From: Acidimicrobiia bacterium
GTDB lineage: Bacteria > Actinomycetota > Acidimicrobiia > Acidimicrobiales > Bin134
Assembly: GCA_022822905.1 (NCBI GenBank)
Contig: JAJDYE010000014.1
Span: 1 to 64,000 of the forward strand
Direction of reading: 5' to 3'
DNA: 64,000 nucleotides
A model generated the notes under the pieces. The model saw only the letters and a program-made list of their open reading frames with translations. It was not told the origin of the DNA and ran no database searches. The number at the start of each line of letters is the position of its first letter. The first letter of the stretch is position 1. Positions 32,717 to 42,141 of the stretch are shown here, piece after piece. Made by a program: the position numbers and the translations under genes.

Positions 32717-34227
32717 GATGATCCGGGGAACACCAGGGTGACGTGGCTGTGGGGCGGCATCACCAGAGGTCCGTCGATTTCGACTTGGTCTTCGCTGGGC
32801 ACCACCCTGTTGGGGTCTTCGGGGGTGTTGGTGGCAGCCGGTTCGTCGGCCCACAGGGTGATGCGCTGGGCCGGGCCGCCAATCCCGTCGAGGTTCACCA
32901 GCAGTTCGTCGTCGGGCAGCCGATTGACCAGCGAGAGGTGGGCTTGGCCTGAATCGGGGTCGAGGGTGCCCGCCGCATCCAGCGCCGACAGCCCGCCGCC
33001 CGGCGCAATCGCCGCTTCGAGCCCCGCCTCGGTGATCACCTCGACGTCCAAACCGGTGCCATGGGCGCAGCGTCGGGCCATTGCCAGGGGATGGAACGTG
33101 GTCTGGCGCACGATGCCGTCGGGGGTGGTGAAGATCGGGCCCAGCACGTTCACCATCTGCGCCTGGGTGGCCAGCGACACCTTGTCGGGATGGCGCCACA
33201 GCACGTGCAGCCAGGTGGCGTGGGCCAGGGCGTCTTTGAGGTCGAAGTGGTACTCGATCATGGGGGCGGGCTCGGTGTGTACCGGCGGGCCGACTTCGGC
33301 CCGCAGCCGCCGGTTGATCACCTCGGGCTGGTGGGCCATCGACAGGTAGGCCTCCGGCCACACCCCCCACTCGTCGATGCAGATCCGCAGGTCGTGGTGC
33401 AGTTTGCTTCGCCGCTTGGCCGCCCCGATGAGCCCCCACGTATCGCAGATCTCGGCCTCCGATGCGATCGGGCCAGCCAGAGCGCCCTCGTATTCGAGCT
33501 CATTCCAGTAGAAGTGAAGCGACAGCCAGTCGAGCACCGCGCCGGCCTCGTTGAGCATCGTCCAATTCCAGTCGGGGTCGTCCGCGCCCACTCCCACCAG
33601 CGAGATGTTGTTGTCGGCCCACCGCAGCAGCTTGCCCCACTCCCGGGTCAGCTCGGCGTGGCTCTCGGCGGTGGTGTGCAGGTGCTGCCACCAACCGAAG
33701 TTCTCATTGCCGATGCCCCAGATGGGCACATCGTGGCGGTTGGGATGGGGCCCGGCCTGGCGCAACGCCACCTCGGGAACGGGCAGGTCGCTGTTGCAGT
33801 AGGCAAGCCACTCCAGGGCCTCATCGATGGTCCCAGTAGAGGCGTTCAGGTTGAGGTAGGTGGTCGAGCCCAGCAGACGGGCGTAGGCCAAGAACTCCTC
33901 GGTGCCGAACCGGTTGGGCTCCAGCATCGACCAGGCCAGATCGAAGCGGGCGGGGCGATCGTCTGGGGGCCCGATGCCGTCGCGCCAGTGGTAGCCCGAG
34001 GCGAAGTTCCCACCCGGCCACCGCAGCACCGGCGGGGCCAGCTCCCGAGCTGCGCCCAGCACGTCGGTGCGATACCCGTCAGCATCAGCCAGCGCCGATC
34101 TCGGCTCGAAAACCCCGCCATAGATCGCCCGCCCCATGTTCTCCAAGAACTGCCCGTACACCCGCTGGTCCACCGCTCCCGTAGTGCGCCGGGAATCAAC
34201 CAGCAGGGTGGCAGCAGGAGTGGCCAT
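32713..34227 (-). CDS. GH51 alpha-L-arabinofuranosidase-like glycoside hydrolase
   Basis: The protein has 504 residues. The N-terminal barrel has GVFEPRSALADADGYRTDV and LRWPGGNFASGYHWRDGIGP. The acid/base Glu lies in WGIGNENFGWWQ and the nucleophile Glu in CIDEWGVWPEAY. A C-terminal beta domain follows (LSLVNRLPDDELLVNLDG). No secretion signal is seen, so it probably works on intracellular arabinosides or glycosides. It is translationally coupled to a PhyH dioxygenase. Confidence 0.9.
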   Translation of the reverse strand: MATPAATLLVDSRRTTGAVDQRVYGQFLENMGRAIYGGVFEPRSALADADGYRTDVLGAARELAPPVLRWPGGNFASGYHWRDGIGPPDDRPARFDLAWSMLEPNRFGTEEFLAYARLLGSTTYLNLNASTGTIDEALEWLAYCNSDLPVPEVALRQAGPHPNRHDVPIWGIGNENFGWWQHLHTTAESHAELTREWGKLLRWADNNISLVGVGADDPDWNWTMLNEAGAVLDWLSLHFYWNELEYEGALAGPIASEAEICDTWGLIGAAKRRSKLHHDLRICIDEWGVWPEAYLSMAHQPEVINRRLRAEVGPPVHTEPAPMIEYHFDLKDALAHATWLHVLWRHPDKVSLATQAQMVNVLGPIFTTPDGIVRQTTFHPLAMARRCAHGTGLDVEVITEAGLEAAIAPGGGLSALDAAGTLDPDSGQAHLSLVNRLPDDELLVNLDGIGGPAQRITLWADEPAATNTPEDPNRVVPSEDQVEIDGPLVMPPHSHVTLVFPGSS

Positions 34228-34270
34228 GGCGGCAGCCTACGCGGCTGATTCTGGTGTGCGCCCTGCGGGG

Positions 34271-35074
34271 CTAGCCCACCAACTGGCCATCGCGCAGCAG
34301 GGGGTCGAAGCGGTGCATAGGGTTCTTGAAGCCGTCGAACTGCTCGAAGCCGAGGTCCTCGGTGCCGGCCGCACAGCAGTGGTACACCATGGCGGCGCGG
34401 ATTCCGTCGGAGACGTTGTCGGTGGAGCAGTGCATCAGGTGGCTGTCGAATACCAGTAGGTCCCCAGCCTGCATCGTGACCGCTTGGCGGTCACTCATGT
34501 CGTGGTCGACGATCTCCACGTACCCCAGGTTGGCGTTGGGCCGTCGGTCGGAGACGTGTTCGTGGACCGGTTCGACGTGGCTTCCGGGCAGGATGTGTAG
34601 GCAGCCGTTCTCCAAGGTGGCCTCGGTCACCGCCAGCCACAGCCCCACGATGGGCCTAGGTGGTTCGAACGGGAAGTAGTAGCTGTCCTGGTGCCAGGGC
34701 TGGCCCCACGCACCGGGGTTCTTGAAGATGAACTGCGACAAGAAGCAGTCCACGTTGGGGCCGATCAGGTCGTTCAGCATTCCGGCGATCCGCTCGTCGT
34801 GAAGGAACGATAAGAACGCCGGCCGGTCGTGGAGGGTGAACACCTTCGAGATGGTGTCTTCTGGGAGGTCGCCGCTCAGGTTCCCCTGGGACTCGGGGGC
34901 GATAAACATCCCCTCTGGAGTTACCCCCGACTCGTCCACCTCGCGCACCACTCCCACCACATCGTCGAGCATCCGATGGCCTACTTCGGCCGGGGAGAAA
35001 CTTTCCACGATGAAGAACCCCTGCGCGTGATAGCTGTCGATAGCAGCGGGGGGCACGTGGGACGTCATCGCCAT
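34271..35074 (-). CDS. Phytanoyl-CoA dioxygenase (PhyH) family protein, copy 2
   Basis: The protein has 267 residues from the ATG at 35074, with an alternative ATG six bases on. The iron site HxD is WHQDSYYFPF, the second His is in DSHLMHCSTD, and the Arg is in GIRAAMVYHC. The segment PGAWGQPWHQDS is characteristic. It is about the same size as copy 1 but clearly diverged, so the two flank the glycosidase without being recent duplicates. The product is probably a cytoplasmic hydroxylase. The tRNA-Ala gene begins just upstream. Confidence 0.9.
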   Translation of the reverse strand: MAMTSHVPPAAIDSYHAQGFFIVESFSPAEVGHRMLDDVVGVVREVDESGVTPEGMFIAPESQGNLSGDLPEDTISKVFTLHDRPAFLSFLHDERIAGMLNDLIGPNVDCFLSQFIFKNPGAWGQPWHQDSYYFPFEPPRPIVGLWLAVTEATLENGCLHILPGSHVEPVHEHVSDRRPNANLGYVEIVDHDMSDRQAVTMQAGDLLVFDSHLMHCSTDNVSDGIRAAMVYHCCAAGTEDLGFEQFDGFKNPMHRFDPLLRDGQLVG

Positions 35075-35077
35075 GAG

Positions 35078-35151
35078 TGGAGCTGATGGGACTCGAACCC
35101 ACGACCCCCTGCTTGCAAAGCAGGTGCTCTAGCCAGCTGAGCTACAGCCCC
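35078..35151 (-). tRNA. tRNA-Ala (TGC)
   Basis: The minus strand gives a 74-base cloverleaf. The acceptor GGGGCTG pairs with CAGCTCC plus a discriminator A. The D arm is GCTC/GAGC and the anticodon stem CCTGC/GCAGG encloses TTTGCAA, so the anticodon is TGC. The T arm is GTGGG/CCCAT with TTCGAGT. No CCA is encoded. Confidence 0.96.
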
Positions 35152-35245
35152 GGACTGCTCAATGGTACCGGGCGCCTTGCGGGGCAATCGATCCAATACC
35201 CCGCTCAATGTGACCGGCTGGCGCTGTCGTGGTGGAATTGCCCCG

Positions 35246-36370
35246 GTGCGTTTCGATCTGAGCGACGATCAGGAGTTCTTCCGGGAAACCGCACGACGAT
35301 TTATCGAGGCCGAGGTTCCGATCAGCGTGGTGCGGGAGTGGCACGACCTCCCCGACGGCTGCCCGCCGGACTGGTGGCAGTCGGCGGCTGAACTGGGCTG
35401 GACGTCGTTGATGGTGCCCGAGTCGCTGGGCGGCGGCAGCATCTCCGGCCGCCCGATCGTGGACCTCACGATTGTGGCCGACGAGATGGGCCGGGGGGTG
35501 ACTCCGGGGCCGTTCATGCCCACCAACGTGGTGGCCGACACCCTGGGCCGGTCGGGATCGCCCGACCAGCAGGCGCTGCTCGAGGGGGTTGTGGCCGGCG
35601 AGGTGGTGCTGGGGTGGGCATTCTGCGAGCCCGGTGGCGACTGGACCGCCGTCCATGTGGCCGCCAAGGCCGCGCCCGCCAACGGGGGCTATGTGCTCAC
35701 CGGCACCAAGACCGCGGTGGAGGCCGGCGCTCAGGCCCATCACCTGCTGGTAACCGTCCAGTGCCCCGACGGCTTGGCCCAATTCCTGTTGCCGTCGGAC
35801 ACTCCGGGTCTGACCGTCACTCCCCAAGAGTCTCTGGACTTGGGCCGTCGCTTCGCCGAGGTGCGGCTCGACGGGGTGGCTGTGGGCCCCGAGGCCTTGG
35901 TCGGCCAGCCGGGTGCCGCCACCGAGGCCGATGTGGAGCGTCAGCGCCAGGTGATGACGGTGCTCCAGTGTGCCGACAACGCCGGATCGGCGGCCAGGGT
36001 GCTGGAGTTCACCGTTCAGTACGCCTTCGACCGCTATTCCTTCGGGCGGCCCCTGGCGTCGTACCAGGCCCTCAAGCACCGCTTCGCCGACATGAAGCTG
36101 TGGTCGGAGGCCTCCCAGGCCGCGGTGGACGGTGCGGCCGACGCGCTGGCCGATGGAGAGGACGAGGCTCGTATGGTGAGCGTGGCCAAGTCGTACGTGG
36201 GCGACCACTCGGTGGAGCTCATGCACGACTGCGTGCAGATGCACGGCGGCATCGGGGTCACCTATGAGCACGATCTGCACCTGTATCTGCGGCGGGCCAC
36301 CGTGAACCGGGGGTTGTTCGGAACGCCGGGCGACCACCGGGTATGTCTTTCCGAGATGATGGGGTACTAG
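35246..36370 (+). CDS. Acyl-CoA dehydrogenase family protein, subunit-like
   Basis: The protein has 374 residues from the GTG at 35246, starting VRFDLSDDQEFFRETARRF. The middle domain has ELGWTSLMVPESLGG and GYVLTGTKTAVEAG. The C-terminal helices have YAFDRYSFGRPLASYQALKHRFADM and LMHDCVQMHGGIGVTYEHDLHLYLRR. Instead of a clear catalytic Glu near 370, the tail is short and ends SEMMGY. Together with the following gene it looks like the two-gene, heteromeric dehydrogenases of actinobacteria that act on steroid or branched side chains. Confidence 0.88.
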   Translation: MRFDLSDDQEFFRETARRFIEAEVPISVVREWHDLPDGCPPDWWQSAAELGWTSLMVPESLGGGSISGRPIVDLTIVADEMGRGVTPGPFMPTNVVADTLGRSGSPDQQALLEGVVAGEVVLGWAFCEPGGDWTAVHVAAKAAPANGGYVLTGTKTAVEAGAQAHHLLVTVQCPDGLAQFLLPSDTPGLTVTPQESLDLGRRFAEVRLDGVAVGPEALVGQPGAATEADVERQRQVMTVLQCADNAGSAARVLEFTVQYAFDRYSFGRPLASYQALKHRFADMKLWSEASQAAVDGAADALADGEDEARMVSVAKSYVGDHSVELMHDCVQMHGGIGVTYEHDLHLYLRRATVNRGLFGTPGDHRVCLSEMMGY

Positions 36371-36378
36371 GGGGACCG

Positions 36379-37632
36379 ATGGACGACTTCGTGTATGCCG
36401 AAACCGATCCCGCCGAACTGGCCCGATATCGGGAGGAGGTGGAGGCGTGGATGAACGAGAACATGCCCCGGCGCGACCCGGTCAATCCCTGGCATCCCAC
36501 CCAAGACGATGACGAGAGGAGCAGCCGCAATCGGGAGCTTCAGCGGCGGCTGTCCGACGGGGGGTACGCCGCGGTGTGCTACCCCAAGGAGTACGGCGGC
36601 CAGAGCCTGACCGCCGCCCACCAGAAGATCATCGACGACGTGAGCATGGACTTCGACATGCCCATCTTGTTCAGCGTGCCCACCCTGTCGATCTGCGGGC
36701 CGGTGATCTTGGAGTTCGGCACCGAGGAGCAGAAGCAGCGCTACATCCCGGCCTGGATCAGAGGCGACGAACTGTGGGTGCAGTTCATTTCCGAGCCCAG
36801 CGGGGGCTCCGACATGGCCGGCGCCCTGACCCGGGCCGACCGGGACGGCGAGGAGTTCATCATCAACGGGTCCAAGATCTGGAGCACGTTCGCCCAGCGC
36901 TCCGACTACGCCCTCATGCTGGCCCGCACCAATTGGGAGGTGCCCAAGCACCGGGGACTGACCATGTTCATCGTCCCCATCCACCATCCCGGCATCGAGA
37001 TCCATCCCATTCAGATGGTGGACCGCTCCGAGGAGTTCTGCCAGGAGTTCTTCAACGACGTGGTGATCCCCGCCGAGAACGTGGTGGGCGAGGTGGACGA
37101 CGGGTGGACGGTGGCCAGCCGGTTGCTGTTCCACGAGCGGGCCGCGGTGGGTAACGCCTCCCCCTATACCCAGGGCCGCCACCGGAACCGCACGGCCGAC
37201 GGGGTGGAGGATTTGGCCGCCATCGCCCGTGACCACGGCGGCGCCGACGTCGGTCGCCACCGCCAGCGGCTGGGGCACATTGAGGCGCTCAGCCGAGTGG
37301 AGGAACTGCTGTCGGCCCGGGTGGTGAAGGGCATCGAGGGCGGCTTTTTGCCCGCCCCGGCTGGATCGCTGGTGCGCCTGTTCCACGGACTTTCTCGGAC
37401 TGAGCGCCAGACGGTGGCCATGGAGGTGCAGGGCGACCGCGCCCTGGTGTGGAACGAGGGCGAGGACACTGGCGCCTTCGGCACGGAGTATGTGCAGCGC
37501 CAACAGGCCTGCATCGGCGGCGGCACCACCGAGATGGCCCGCAACATCATCAGCGAGCGCATCCTCGGCATGCCCCGCGAGCCCGCCGCCGACCGCGACC
37601 TTCCCTTCAACCAAGTCCCCCGCAGCGGCTAG
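36379..37632 (+). CDS. Acyl-CoA dehydrogenase family protein
   Basis: The protein has 417 residues from the ATG at 36379, eight bases after the previous stop. FAD-domain motifs are present: YAAVCYPKEYGGQSLT, WVQFISEPSGGSDMAGALTRADRDGEEFIINGSKIWST and FNDVVIPAENVVGEVDDGW. The C-terminal QACIGGGTTEMARNIISERILG is characteristic. It oxidises an acyl-CoA at the alpha-beta bond and probably pairs with the preceding gene. The two form a short operon downstream of tRNA-Ala. Confidence 0.92.
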   Translation: MDDFVYAETDPAELARYREEVEAWMNENMPRRDPVNPWHPTQDDDERSSRNRELQRRLSDGGYAAVCYPKEYGGQSLTAAHQKIIDDVSMDFDMPILFSVPTLSICGPVILEFGTEEQKQRYIPAWIRGDELWVQFISEPSGGSDMAGALTRADRDGEEFIINGSKIWSTFAQRSDYALMLARTNWEVPKHRGLTMFIVPIHHPGIEIHPIQMVDRSEEFCQEFFNDVVIPAENVVGEVDDGWTVASRLLFHERAAVGNASPYTQGRHRNRTADGVEDLAAIARDHGGADVGRHRQRLGHIEALSRVEELLSARVVKGIEGGFLPAPAGSLVRLFHGLSRTERQTVAMEVQGDRALVWNEGEDTGAFGTEYVQRQQACIGGGTTEMARNIISERILGMPREPAADRDLPFNQVPRSG

Positions 37633-37654
37633 GCCGCCGGGGCCGACCTCCGCT

Positions 37655-38542
37655 CTACGAAGCCAGGGGGCGGCCGAAGGGAAGGGATTCCTGCCAGGTG
37701 GCCAGGAAGCTCTCGGCCCGGTAGGCAGCGGCGAGGAAGAGGCCGTCGGGGTGGTCGGCGATCTCCTCTAGGGAAGCGGTGATCTTGGCGGTGGCATCGG
37801 CGGCGATGGCCTCAGGGGTGGGGTCGCCGGTGGGCCACCAGGCGAAAAGGGGGCCGGCGGTGGAGATGAAGTCGGGGACCACGGTGGTGCCGGCCCGGCC
37901 CAGCACGGCCAAGGCCCGGGCGGTTACCGGGATCGGCCCGTAGGGGACCAGGGTGCCTACTTGGAGCTGTTCAGCCATGGTGTGATCAATCGCACCCATC
38001 TTGGAGCCGGCGAACAGCACGTCGGCTTGGCCGTTCATTTCCACCATCGTTCCGCCCCGCTCCTCAACGGCGGCTTTAAGGGCATCGCAGATCGGTCCCG
38101 AGCCCTCGATGGCCACGGTGCGGCCGTCCAACCCGCCGCTGGCCTTAGCGGCAGCGGCCACCACTCCGGCGACGGTGGCCTGGTCGGCCACATCGCCTAC
38201 CACCGCTCGGGGATCAGCGTCGGCCAGTGACTCCAGCGCTGCCCGAGGCACCCGGGTGCCCGGCTCGGGCAGGAATCGGCCTGAACCCACCATGGGGGCA
38301 ATCTCGGCGGTGAACTTGGCCACCGCGTCGGGTCGGTCGTCGTCGAGGGCGTTGATTCCCGCCGAAGCCCCGCTGCGGCGCATCTCGAAGGTGGCGAAGG
38401 CATAGGTCATCGACCGGGCCAGGTCGCTGGCCCCGCCGGGCAGGATCTTGCGGGCCGAACGGACGATGCCCACCGACTCGGGCGCGTCGGCGAGATCGAA
38501 GACGATGAAGGCGTCGACCGTTTCGAGTTTCTCAATGGGCAT
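37655..38542 (-). CDS. Glu/Leu/Phe/Val dehydrogenase-like protein, apparently lacking the catalytic Lys
   Basis: The protein has 295 residues, much shorter than the usual 350-450. The segment DLARSMTYAFATFEMRRSGASAGINA aligns with the ARGMTYK...GGGKAGI region of amino-acid dehydrogenases, but Lys is replaced by Ser/Ala. The C-terminal part has a weak Rossmann motif VAIEGSGPICDAL and the conserved-looking TTVVPDFISTAGPLFAW. The start overlaps the xseB stop by one base (TAATG), so it is transcribed with exonuclease VII genes. It may be a regulatory or non-catalytic relative. Confidence 0.6.
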   Translation of the reverse strand: MPIEKLETVDAFIVFDLADAPESVGIVRSARKILPGGASDLARSMTYAFATFEMRRSGASAGINALDDDRPDAVAKFTAEIAPMVGSGRFLPEPGTRVPRAALESLADADPRAVVGDVADQATVAGVVAAAAKASGGLDGRTVAIEGSGPICDALKAAVEERGGTMVEMNGQADVLFAGSKMGAIDHTMAEQLQVGTLVPYGPIPVTARALAVLGRAGTTVVPDFISTAGPLFAWWPTGDPTPEAIAADATAKITASLEEIADHPDGLFLAAAYRAESFLATWQESLPFGRPLAS

Positions 38543-38763
38543 TATTCGGACGACTCGCCCTCTTCACTGTCCATTCCGGCCACGATCTCCTTCACCCGCC
38601 CCTCGGCGTCGTTGATCCGCCCCCGGCACACCCGGATCAGCTCCGCGGCCCGCTCCACCTTCACCGCCAGCACGTCGATGTCGATGTCCTCGGCCTCTAG
38701 CTCGCTGAGGATCTGTTGCAGCTCGCTCAGGGCGTCGGCGTAGCCGATCTCTTGTGTACTCAT
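38542..38763 (-). CDS. xseB: Exodeoxyribonuclease VII small subunit
   Basis: The protein has 73 residues: IGYADALSELQQILSELEAEDIDIDVLAVKVERAAELIRVCRGRI and an acidic tail. This is the normal pattern and length of XseB. It binds several copies per large subunit and is needed for single-strand exonuclease activity. It lies 13 bp behind xseA. Confidence 0.92.
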   Translation of the reverse strand: MSTQEIGYADALSELQQILSELEAEDIDIDVLAVKVERAAELIRVCRGRINDAEGRVKEIVAGMDSEEGESSE

Positions 38764-38776
38764 CTTCTCGTTCTCC

Positions 38777-40189
38777 TCATTGCTTCTCAGACACGGTGCT
38801 GTGCAGCTCGCCCTCGGCCACGGTGGTTACCAGCTCATCACCGGCGGCCAGCACCGCCGGGTCGCGCACAACTTTGCCGCTATGGCGGGTTATCGACCAA
38901 CCACGGGCCAAGATTTTCCGAGGATCGAGCAAGCGCACCCGGCTTTCCAGGTTGGCCAGCTCCTTGGCCGCGGCTCTCGGCGTCCGCAGGGCCTGGGCCG
39001 CCACGCCCGACTTCTTCTGCTCCAGGGTGCGCCGTCCTTCGGCGATGGCCGCCGCAGACCGGTGGCGCATGGTTCCCGCACAGTCGTCCACTTTGCGGGT
39101 CTCGCTTCTGGACCGGGTCTCAGCCAGCTCTCGGATCCGCCCGGCTCGGCCTTCCAATCGGCTGCTGGCCCGATGCAGATGGCTCTCGGCGGCTCGGGCG
39201 GTGGTCTGGCTCACCGTCGCCAGTCGCCGGTCGGCGTCTTCTGCATGCCGTTGGGCCCACTCGGCAATTGCCTCCCAGGCCAGCTCGGTTGCCTCCAAGT
39301 GGGCCCGGGCGGTACCCACGATGAATACCGCGGCAGCCGTAGGCGTCTTCTGGGCCTCGTGGGCCACCTCGTCGATGATGGTCCGATCGATTTCGTGGCC
39401 CACCCCGGTTACCACCGGCACAGGGGCATCGGCGACGGCTCGGGCCACCACCTCGCTGTCAAAGGCCAACAGATCAGTGCGGGCCCCGCCCCCTCTCACC
39501 ACCGCGATCACATCCACCCCGGCCCGGCCCACCGCGGCGATGGCCGCGGCGATGAGCGGGGGAGCGTCCGCCCCCTGAACCGGGGTGTCGGCCAGCACCA
39601 CCTCCCAGGCCAAGCCGCTGCTCTCCAACTCATTGTGGAAGTCGTGGTGGGCGGCGCTCCCGTTGGAGGTGACCAGCCCGATGCGCAGCGGGGCCACCGG
39701 GAAGGGCACGGCCTGGTTCTTGGCCAAAAGGCCCTCGTCGCGCAGCTTTTCCAACAACCGCAGCCGCTCGGCCTCCAGTTCGCCCAGCGTGAAGTTGGGG
39801 TCGATGCCTGACATGTAAAGCTGGAGACGGCCCTGGGGAGGCCAGAAGTCCAGCTTGCCCTGGATGCGGACCTTCATCCCGTCTTCCATGGCCATCCCGC
39901 CGTGGCGGCGCAGCGTGTCTTCCACCCGCTCGCGGTTGAACCGGAACAGCGCCACCGAAATTGACGCCTCGGGCTGTTTGCCGGAGCCGTTGTCGGGGTC
40001 GGGCTCGACCAAGTTGAAATACATGTGCCCGCTGCGGGCCCGGCTCAGGTTTCGGATCTCGCCCTCCACCCACAGCTCGTCGCCGAAGGCATCGCCCAGC
40101 ACCTGTTTGATGCGCTCGGCCAGTTCGGCCACGGTGAACGTGGCTGGTCCGGAGGCGACCCCCGCATCGGCCGAGTCGAACAGGCTCAC
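38777..40189 (-). CDS. xseA: Exodeoxyribonuclease VII large subunit
   Basis: The protein has 470 residues from a GTG start. The N-terminal OB fold carries FTVAELAERIKQVL, LWVEGEIRNLSRARSGHMYFNL and MKVRIQGKLDFWPPQGRLQLYM. The catalytic domain has PLRIGLVTSNGSAAHHDF, DVIAVVRGGGARTDLLAFD and PVVTGVGHEIDRTIID. A long helical region with many Arg and Ala follows. It degrades ssDNA in repair. The start overlaps the stop of the ABC exporter gene as a 4-base overlap. Confidence 0.95.
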   Translation of the reverse strand: MSLFDSADAGVASGPATFTVAELAERIKQVLGDAFGDELWVEGEIRNLSRARSGHMYFNLVEPDPDNGSGKQPEASISVALFRFNRERVEDTLRRHGGMAMEDGMKVRIQGKLDFWPPQGRLQLYMSGIDPNFTLGELEAERLRLLEKLRDEGLLAKNQAVPFPVAPLRIGLVTSNGSAAHHDFHNELESSGLAWEVVLADTPVQGADAPPLIAAAIAAVGRAGVDVIAVVRGGGARTDLLAFDSEVVARAVADAPVPVVTGVGHEIDRTIIDEVAHEAQKTPTAAAVFIVGTARAHLEATELAWEAIAEWAQRHAEDADRRLATVSQTTARAAESHLHRASSRLEGRAGRIRELAETRSRSETRKVDDCAGTMRHRSAAAIAEGRRTLEQKKSGVAAQALRTPRAAAKELANLESRVRLLDPRKILARGWSITRHSGKVVRDPAVLAAGDELVTTVAEGELHSTVSEKQ

Positions 40190-42060
40190 AGCGCGCTCCC
40201 CGCGGGAGACCGCTGCTCGTTTCGCACCAATGTGCGGTACAGCTCGGCGTACAGCCCATCGGCCGCAAGAAGATCATCATGGCGGCCCGACTCCACCAGC
40301 TCTCCCCGGTCGAGCACCAAGATCAAATCGGCGTTGGTGACGGTGGACAGCCGATGGGCGATCACCACCGCGGTCCGCCCCTCCAATGCGATGCCCAATG
40401 CCTGCTGCACCAGCGCCTCGTTCTCGCTGTCGAGGTGGCTGGTGGCCTCGTCCAGCACCACGATGGCCGGATCCTTGAGCAGCACCCGGGCGATGGCCAG
40501 CCGTTGTTTTTCGCCTCCCGACAGCCGGTAGCCCCGCTCACCTACCACGGTGTTGTAGCCCTCGGGCAGCGAGGCGATGAGATCGTGGATGTGGGCCGAG
40601 CGGCAGGCGGCCTCCATATCCGCCGGGGTGGCGTCGGGCCTCACATAGCGCAGGTTGTCGGCCACCGTCTCGTGGAACAGGTGGGGATCTTGGGGCACGA
40701 CTCCTATAGACCCCCGCAGCGATTCCTGGGCCACATCCCGCACATCGGTCCTGTCGATCAGCACCGCGCCGTCGTCCACGTCGTACAGCCGGGTCAACAG
40801 CGCGGCCAAAGTGGTCTTGCCCGCACCCGAAGGTCCCACCAGCGCCACCAACTGCCCCGGTTCGATCACCGCCGACACGTGGCGAAGCACCGGTTGGCCG
40901 GTGGCCTCCGGCGCAGCGGTGTCGGTTTGCAGCGAGGCCAGCCGGTCGTCGCTGGGTGGATAGGTGAAGGTCACATCGGCCAGCTCGATTCGCCCCTTGG
41001 GCTGTTGCAGTTTGACCGCGTCGGGCCGGTCGGCGATGGGATTGGGGGTGTCCAGCACCTCGAACACCCGCTCGAACGACACCAGCGCGGTCATCACGTC
41101 TACCCGGGCGTTGGTCAGGCTGGTGAGCGGGGTGTAGATCCGCACCACCATCAGCCCCATGGCGGCCAGGGTCCCCACGGTGATCGCCCCGGAGATCACC
41201 AGCTGGCCTCCCACCCAATACAGCATGGCGGCCCCCACCGCTCCCACCAGGCTCAGGGCGATGAAGAAGGTCCGCCCGTACATGGCGCTGCGCACCCCGA
41301 TGTCGCGCACTCGCCCGGCGGTGGCGCCGAAGCCGTCGCGTTCTTGGTTGTGACGTCCGAACAGCTTCACCAAAAGCGCTCCCGACACGTTGAGCTTCTC
41401 GGTCATCACCGTGTTCATGGAGGCGTTGTGCTCCATCGACTCCCGGGTGAGGGCTTGGAGCTTCCGGCCCACCCGCTTGGTGGGCAGGATGAACACCGGC
41501 AACAGGGCCAGTGCCATCAGCGTGAGCCGCCACTCCAAAAGGAACATGGCCACCAGAGTTGTGGCCAAAACGATGGTGTTGGACACCACCGACCCCAGCG
41601 TGCCGGTGAACGCCCGCTGGGCGCCGATCACGTCGTTGTTCATCCGGCTGATGAGCGATCCGGTCTGCACCCGGGTGAAGAACGCCATCGGCATCCGCTG
41701 CACGTGGTCGTACAGTCCCACTCTCAGGTCGTAGATCAATCCCTCGCCGATGCGGGCCGACCAGTAGCGCTCAATGAACGACAACGCCGCCTCCCCGAAG
41801 GCGGCCAGCACGATGATGCCGGCCAGCAGGTGTACCTGGCCCCGGTCACTGTTGGCGATGGCGTCGTCGATGATCGAGCGGAACAGCAGCGGCGGCACCA
41901 GAGACAGCAGCGCCCCCAGCAGCAGCACCACCACGAAGCCGATGAGCATGCCCCGGTAGGGACGCGCGAATCCGGCAACCCGGCGGATCGTCTGCCCGGC
42001 TATCTGCTTGCCCTTGACCCCGGTTGGATCGTGGCCGATGGCGCCGTGGGCGCCGCCCAT
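40186..42060 (-). CDS. ABC exporter (fused permease-ATPase), probable homodimer
   Basis: The protein has 624 residues from the ATG at 42060. Six transmembrane helices occupy residues ~25-330. The nucleotide-binding domain has Walker A GPSGAGKTT, signature LSGGEKQR, Walker B IVVLDEATSHLD and switch His in VIAHRLS, all canonical, which fits a homodimer. The substrate could be lipid, peptide or drug. It is co-directional and overlapping with xseA, which is probably coincidental operon structure. The upstream gap to copC, transcribed the other way, is ~80 bp. Confidence 0.92.
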   Translation of the reverse strand: MGGAHGAIGHDPTGVKGKQIAGQTIRRVAGFARPYRGMLIGFVVVLLLGALLSLVPPLLFRSIIDDAIANSDRGQVHLLAGIIVLAAFGEAALSFIERYWSARIGEGLIYDLRVGLYDHVQRMPMAFFTRVQTGSLISRMNNDVIGAQRAFTGTLGSVVSNTIVLATTLVAMFLLEWRLTLMALALLPVFILPTKRVGRKLQALTRESMEHNASMNTVMTEKLNVSGALLVKLFGRHNQERDGFGATAGRVRDIGVRSAMYGRTFFIALSLVGAVGAAMLYWVGGQLVISGAITVGTLAAMGLMVVRIYTPLTSLTNARVDVMTALVSFERVFEVLDTPNPIADRPDAVKLQQPKGRIELADVTFTYPPSDDRLASLQTDTAAPEATGQPVLRHVSAVIEPGQLVALVGPSGAGKTTLAALLTRLYDVDDGAVLIDRTDVRDVAQESLRGSIGVVPQDPHLFHETVADNLRYVRPDATPADMEAACRSAHIHDLIASLPEGYNTVVGERGYRLSGGEKQRLAIARVLLKDPAIVVLDEATSHLDSENEALVQQALGIALEGRTAVVIAHRLSTVTNADLILVLDRGELVESGRHDDLLAADGLYAELYRTLVRNEQRSPAGSAL

Positions 42061-42141
42061 CGCATGCACTTCCTGCACGATACGCCCCAGGTGTGACAGT
42101 CGGCTGTTTGTAGGGGGTTCGGCGGGAAATAGTGTGGCGAT

